Under the pieces are notes generated by a model that was not told where the DNA came from, ran no database searches, and was given only the letters and a program-made list of their open reading frames with translations. From NCBI GenBank assembly GCA_007120575.1, contig SKNJ01000235.1:1-8160 (forward strand): DNA of 8,160 nt. Direction: 5' to 3'. The translations under genes were made by a program, and so were the position numbers. The DNA comes from Thioalkalivibrio sp. (GTDB taxonomy: Bacteria; Pseudomonadota; Gammaproteobacteria; Ectothiorhodospirales; Ectothiorhodospiraceae). This document shows, one piece after another, positions 7,966-8,160 of the stretch (its first letter is position 1; each line of letters starts with the position of its first letter).

Positions 7966-8034
7966 GAGCGGGTAGAGGAAGAGAAGGGAGAGGGAAAAGA
8001 AGGAACACAGCCGCCCGCCTCCCTCTTCCCGCTC
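7966..8034. repeat. Imperfect inverted repeat with a 32-nt homopurine run downstream of tamB
   Basis: GAGCGGG (7966-7972) pairs with CCCGCTC (8028-8034). After one T-T mismatch, AGAGG (7974-7978) pairs with CCTCT (8022-8026), and AG (7980-7981) with CT (8019-8020) after another mismatch. Between the arms lies an unbroken purine run, 7974-8005, followed by pyrimidine-rich sequence up to 8041. The hairpin could stabilise the 3' end of tamA-tamB mRNA, or act with Rho. It lacks the T run of an intrinsic terminator, since CCCCTCTAACC follows. The tract starts within a few bases of the tamB stop codon. Confidence 0.5.
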
Positions 8035-8062
8035 CCCCTCTAACCAGTACCCAATGCCACTA

Positions 8063-8086
8063 GCCCGGATTATTCATGACCCGGGC
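8063..8086. repeat. Hairpin GCCCGG/CCGGGC, REP-like
   Basis: A perfect 6-bp G+C stem, GCCCGG (8063-8068) with CCGGGC (8081-8086), encloses a 12-nt A+T-rich loop. The TAGCCCGGAT opening resembles repetitive extragenic palindromes found widely in gammaproteobacterial genomes. It abuts the larger nested structure that starts 3 nt later, so both may be parts of one repeated element. Confidence 0.45.
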
Positions 8087-8152
8087 GTAGCGCAGGCTGT
8101 AACCAGAGTGCGGTTTGCGCAGCAAGAAGCGCTCTGGTGGAAGCCGTAGCGC
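8086..8152. repeat. Multi-tier nested hairpin, possible REP-like element or mobile-element end, reaching the window edge
   Basis: Four paired tiers nest around one centre. GCGC (8090-8093) pairs with GCGC (8149-8152); GGCT (8095-8098) with AGCC (8142-8145); CCAGAGTGC (8103-8111) with GCGCTCTGG (8129-8137), including one G-T wobble; and TTGC (8115-8118) with GCAA (8122-8125) across a 3-nt loop. Internal gaps are small and nearly equal on both sides. The outer arms also form an 8-bp direct repeat, CGTAGCGC, at 8086-8093 and 8145-8152. No coding frame is supported here. It may be a REP-like element, the terminal region of an insertion sequence whose transposase lies outside the window, or a structured RNA. 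The element probably continues past 8160. Confidence 0.45.
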
Positions 8153-8160
8153 GTGAGACG

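Noticed and set aside
7654..8043. A plus-strand frame running from tamB into the purine-rich tail
   Set aside because: It is a shifted frame of the conserved tamB C-terminus; its end is only the low-complexity translation of the purine/pyrimidine tract.
8086..8160. Integron attC site
   Set aside because: The nested stem looks superficially similar, but the R-box consensus GTTRRRY and its complement RYYYAAC are not present at the stem base, and there is no gene-cassette array.
1..8160. CRISPR array, tRNA, rRNA or phage/defence island
   Set aside because: No regularly spaced repeats, tRNA-like cloverleaf, rRNA segments, nor phage or defence genes were seen; the genes present are conserved chromosomal ones.

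Overview
The window looks like a chromosomal segment of a G+C-rich, diderm (Gram-negative) proteobacterium, most likely a gammaproteobacterium. The evidence is the pairing of a full-length ComM/YifB ATPase with a complete TamA-TamB outer-membrane translocation/assembly operon, plus the codon use. The exact lineage cannot be fixed from the sequence alone.

Layout: (1) 39-1547 (+) holds comM (YifB family), an AAA+ Mg-chelatase-like ATPase involved in DNA branch migration during natural transformation. (2) 1568-2026 (-) holds a small protein of unassigned function, predicted as an all-helical, ferritin-like four-helix bundle. It converges on comM, and a perfect 8-bp hairpin overlaps its stop codon as a likely terminator. 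(3) 2027-2223 is a divergent promoter region of about 200 bp, with an extended -10 candidate facing each way and a GTACAG/CTGTAC inverted repeat. (4) 2224-4137 (+) is tamA, an Omp85-family barrel with three POTRA domains, read from a TTG start. (5) 4134-7958 (+) is tamB, a giant inner-membrane-anchored periplasmic protein that overlaps tamA by ATGA. (6) 7959-8160 is non-coding but highly structured: a 32-nt pure purine run inside an imperfect inverted repeat, then a GCCCGG/CCGGGC hairpin and a multi-tier nested hairpin running to the window edge. This resembles a REP-like repeat or a mobile-element end.

How the genes work together: TamA (outer membrane) and TamB (inner-membrane anchor bridging the periplasm) form one envelope-spanning machine. 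In known bacteria it is linked to insertion of some outer-membrane proteins and to phospholipid transport to the outer membrane. comM and the helical-bundle gene are separate transcription units with no visible functional link to it. The genes are largely ordinary housekeeping; I did not find a convincing new multi-gene system. The least explained parts are the structured tail after tamB and the small helical-bundle gene.
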